Assembly: GCF_910583865.1 (NCBI RefSeq)
Contig: NZ_CAJTYX010000051.1
Location: 1 to 15,256, forward strand
DNA from: an uncultured Muribaculum sp.
Lineage (GTDB): Bacteria; Bacteroidota; Bacteroidia; Bacteroidales; Muribaculaceae
Length of the DNA: 15,256 nt
Reading direction: 5' to 3'
This document shows, piece after piece, positions 15,222 to 15,256 of this stretch. The notes under the pieces are model-generated. The model did not search any database. It had not been told where the DNA came from and saw only the letters and a program-made list of their open reading frames with translations. The position numbers were made by a program, and so were the translations under genes. The first letter of the stretch is position 1; each line of letters opens with the position of its first letter.

Positions 15222-15256
15222 TTGCGTTATGTTCTCAGGGATTGTGTTATTTTATA

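Overview
The window looks like chromosomal DNA of a Bacteroidales bacterium, possibly Muribaculaceae. The order is better supported than the family. The evidence is: several exact TAnnTTTG promoter boxes (the Bacteroidetes -7 element), almost no Shine-Dalgarno sequences, lipoproteins with Bacteroidetes-type lipoboxes, a Wzi-family outer membrane barrel, an ObgE with an acidic tail instead of an OCT domain, and an adjacent acyltransferase pair resembling the Bacteroides glycine-lipid genes glsA and glsB. Coding is dense. No spacer exceeds about 285 bases, and there are no tRNA, rRNA, insertion sequence, phage or CRISPR genes.

Layout. (1) 85-3565, minus strand: a tightly coupled set transcribed as DUF3737 beta-helix protein, then MATE exporter (GTG start), then PatB/MalY-type C-S lyase. 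Each junction is a 4-base stop/start overlap. (2) 3709-4887, minus: GTPase ObgE with a long leader. (3) 5171-8911, plus: an orphan lipoprotein of the six-hairpin glycosidase type, then a YfcE-type metallophosphoesterase, then a SPOR-domain lipoprotein. The last two share a 4-base overlap. (4) 8911-9070: a large imperfect inverted repeat built from a 9-base tandem unit fills the convergent junction. (5) 9086-10807, minus: a SulP anion transporter with a STAS domain and a well-placed promoter. (6) 11020-13096, minus: a Wzi-like outer membrane barrel and a small lipocalin-like lipoprotein. (7) 13289-15137, minus: an acyltransferase pair, GlsA-like then GlsB-like, overlapping by 35 bases and probably making N-acyl amino-acid (glycine) lipids.

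Most of the window is envelope biology: lipid synthesis, an outer membrane barrel, lipoproteins and transporters, plus one housekeeping GTPase. I found no clearly new defence or mobile system. The signals most worth a second look are a perfect 20-base inverted repeat close to both ends of the window (35-54 and 15202-15221), the translationally coupled DUF3737-MATE-PatB operon, the 9-base-unit inverted repeat, and promoter boxes lying only 4-6 bases before three ATG codons. One of those ATGs opens a 25-codon leader ORF whose first four residues match those of ObgE.
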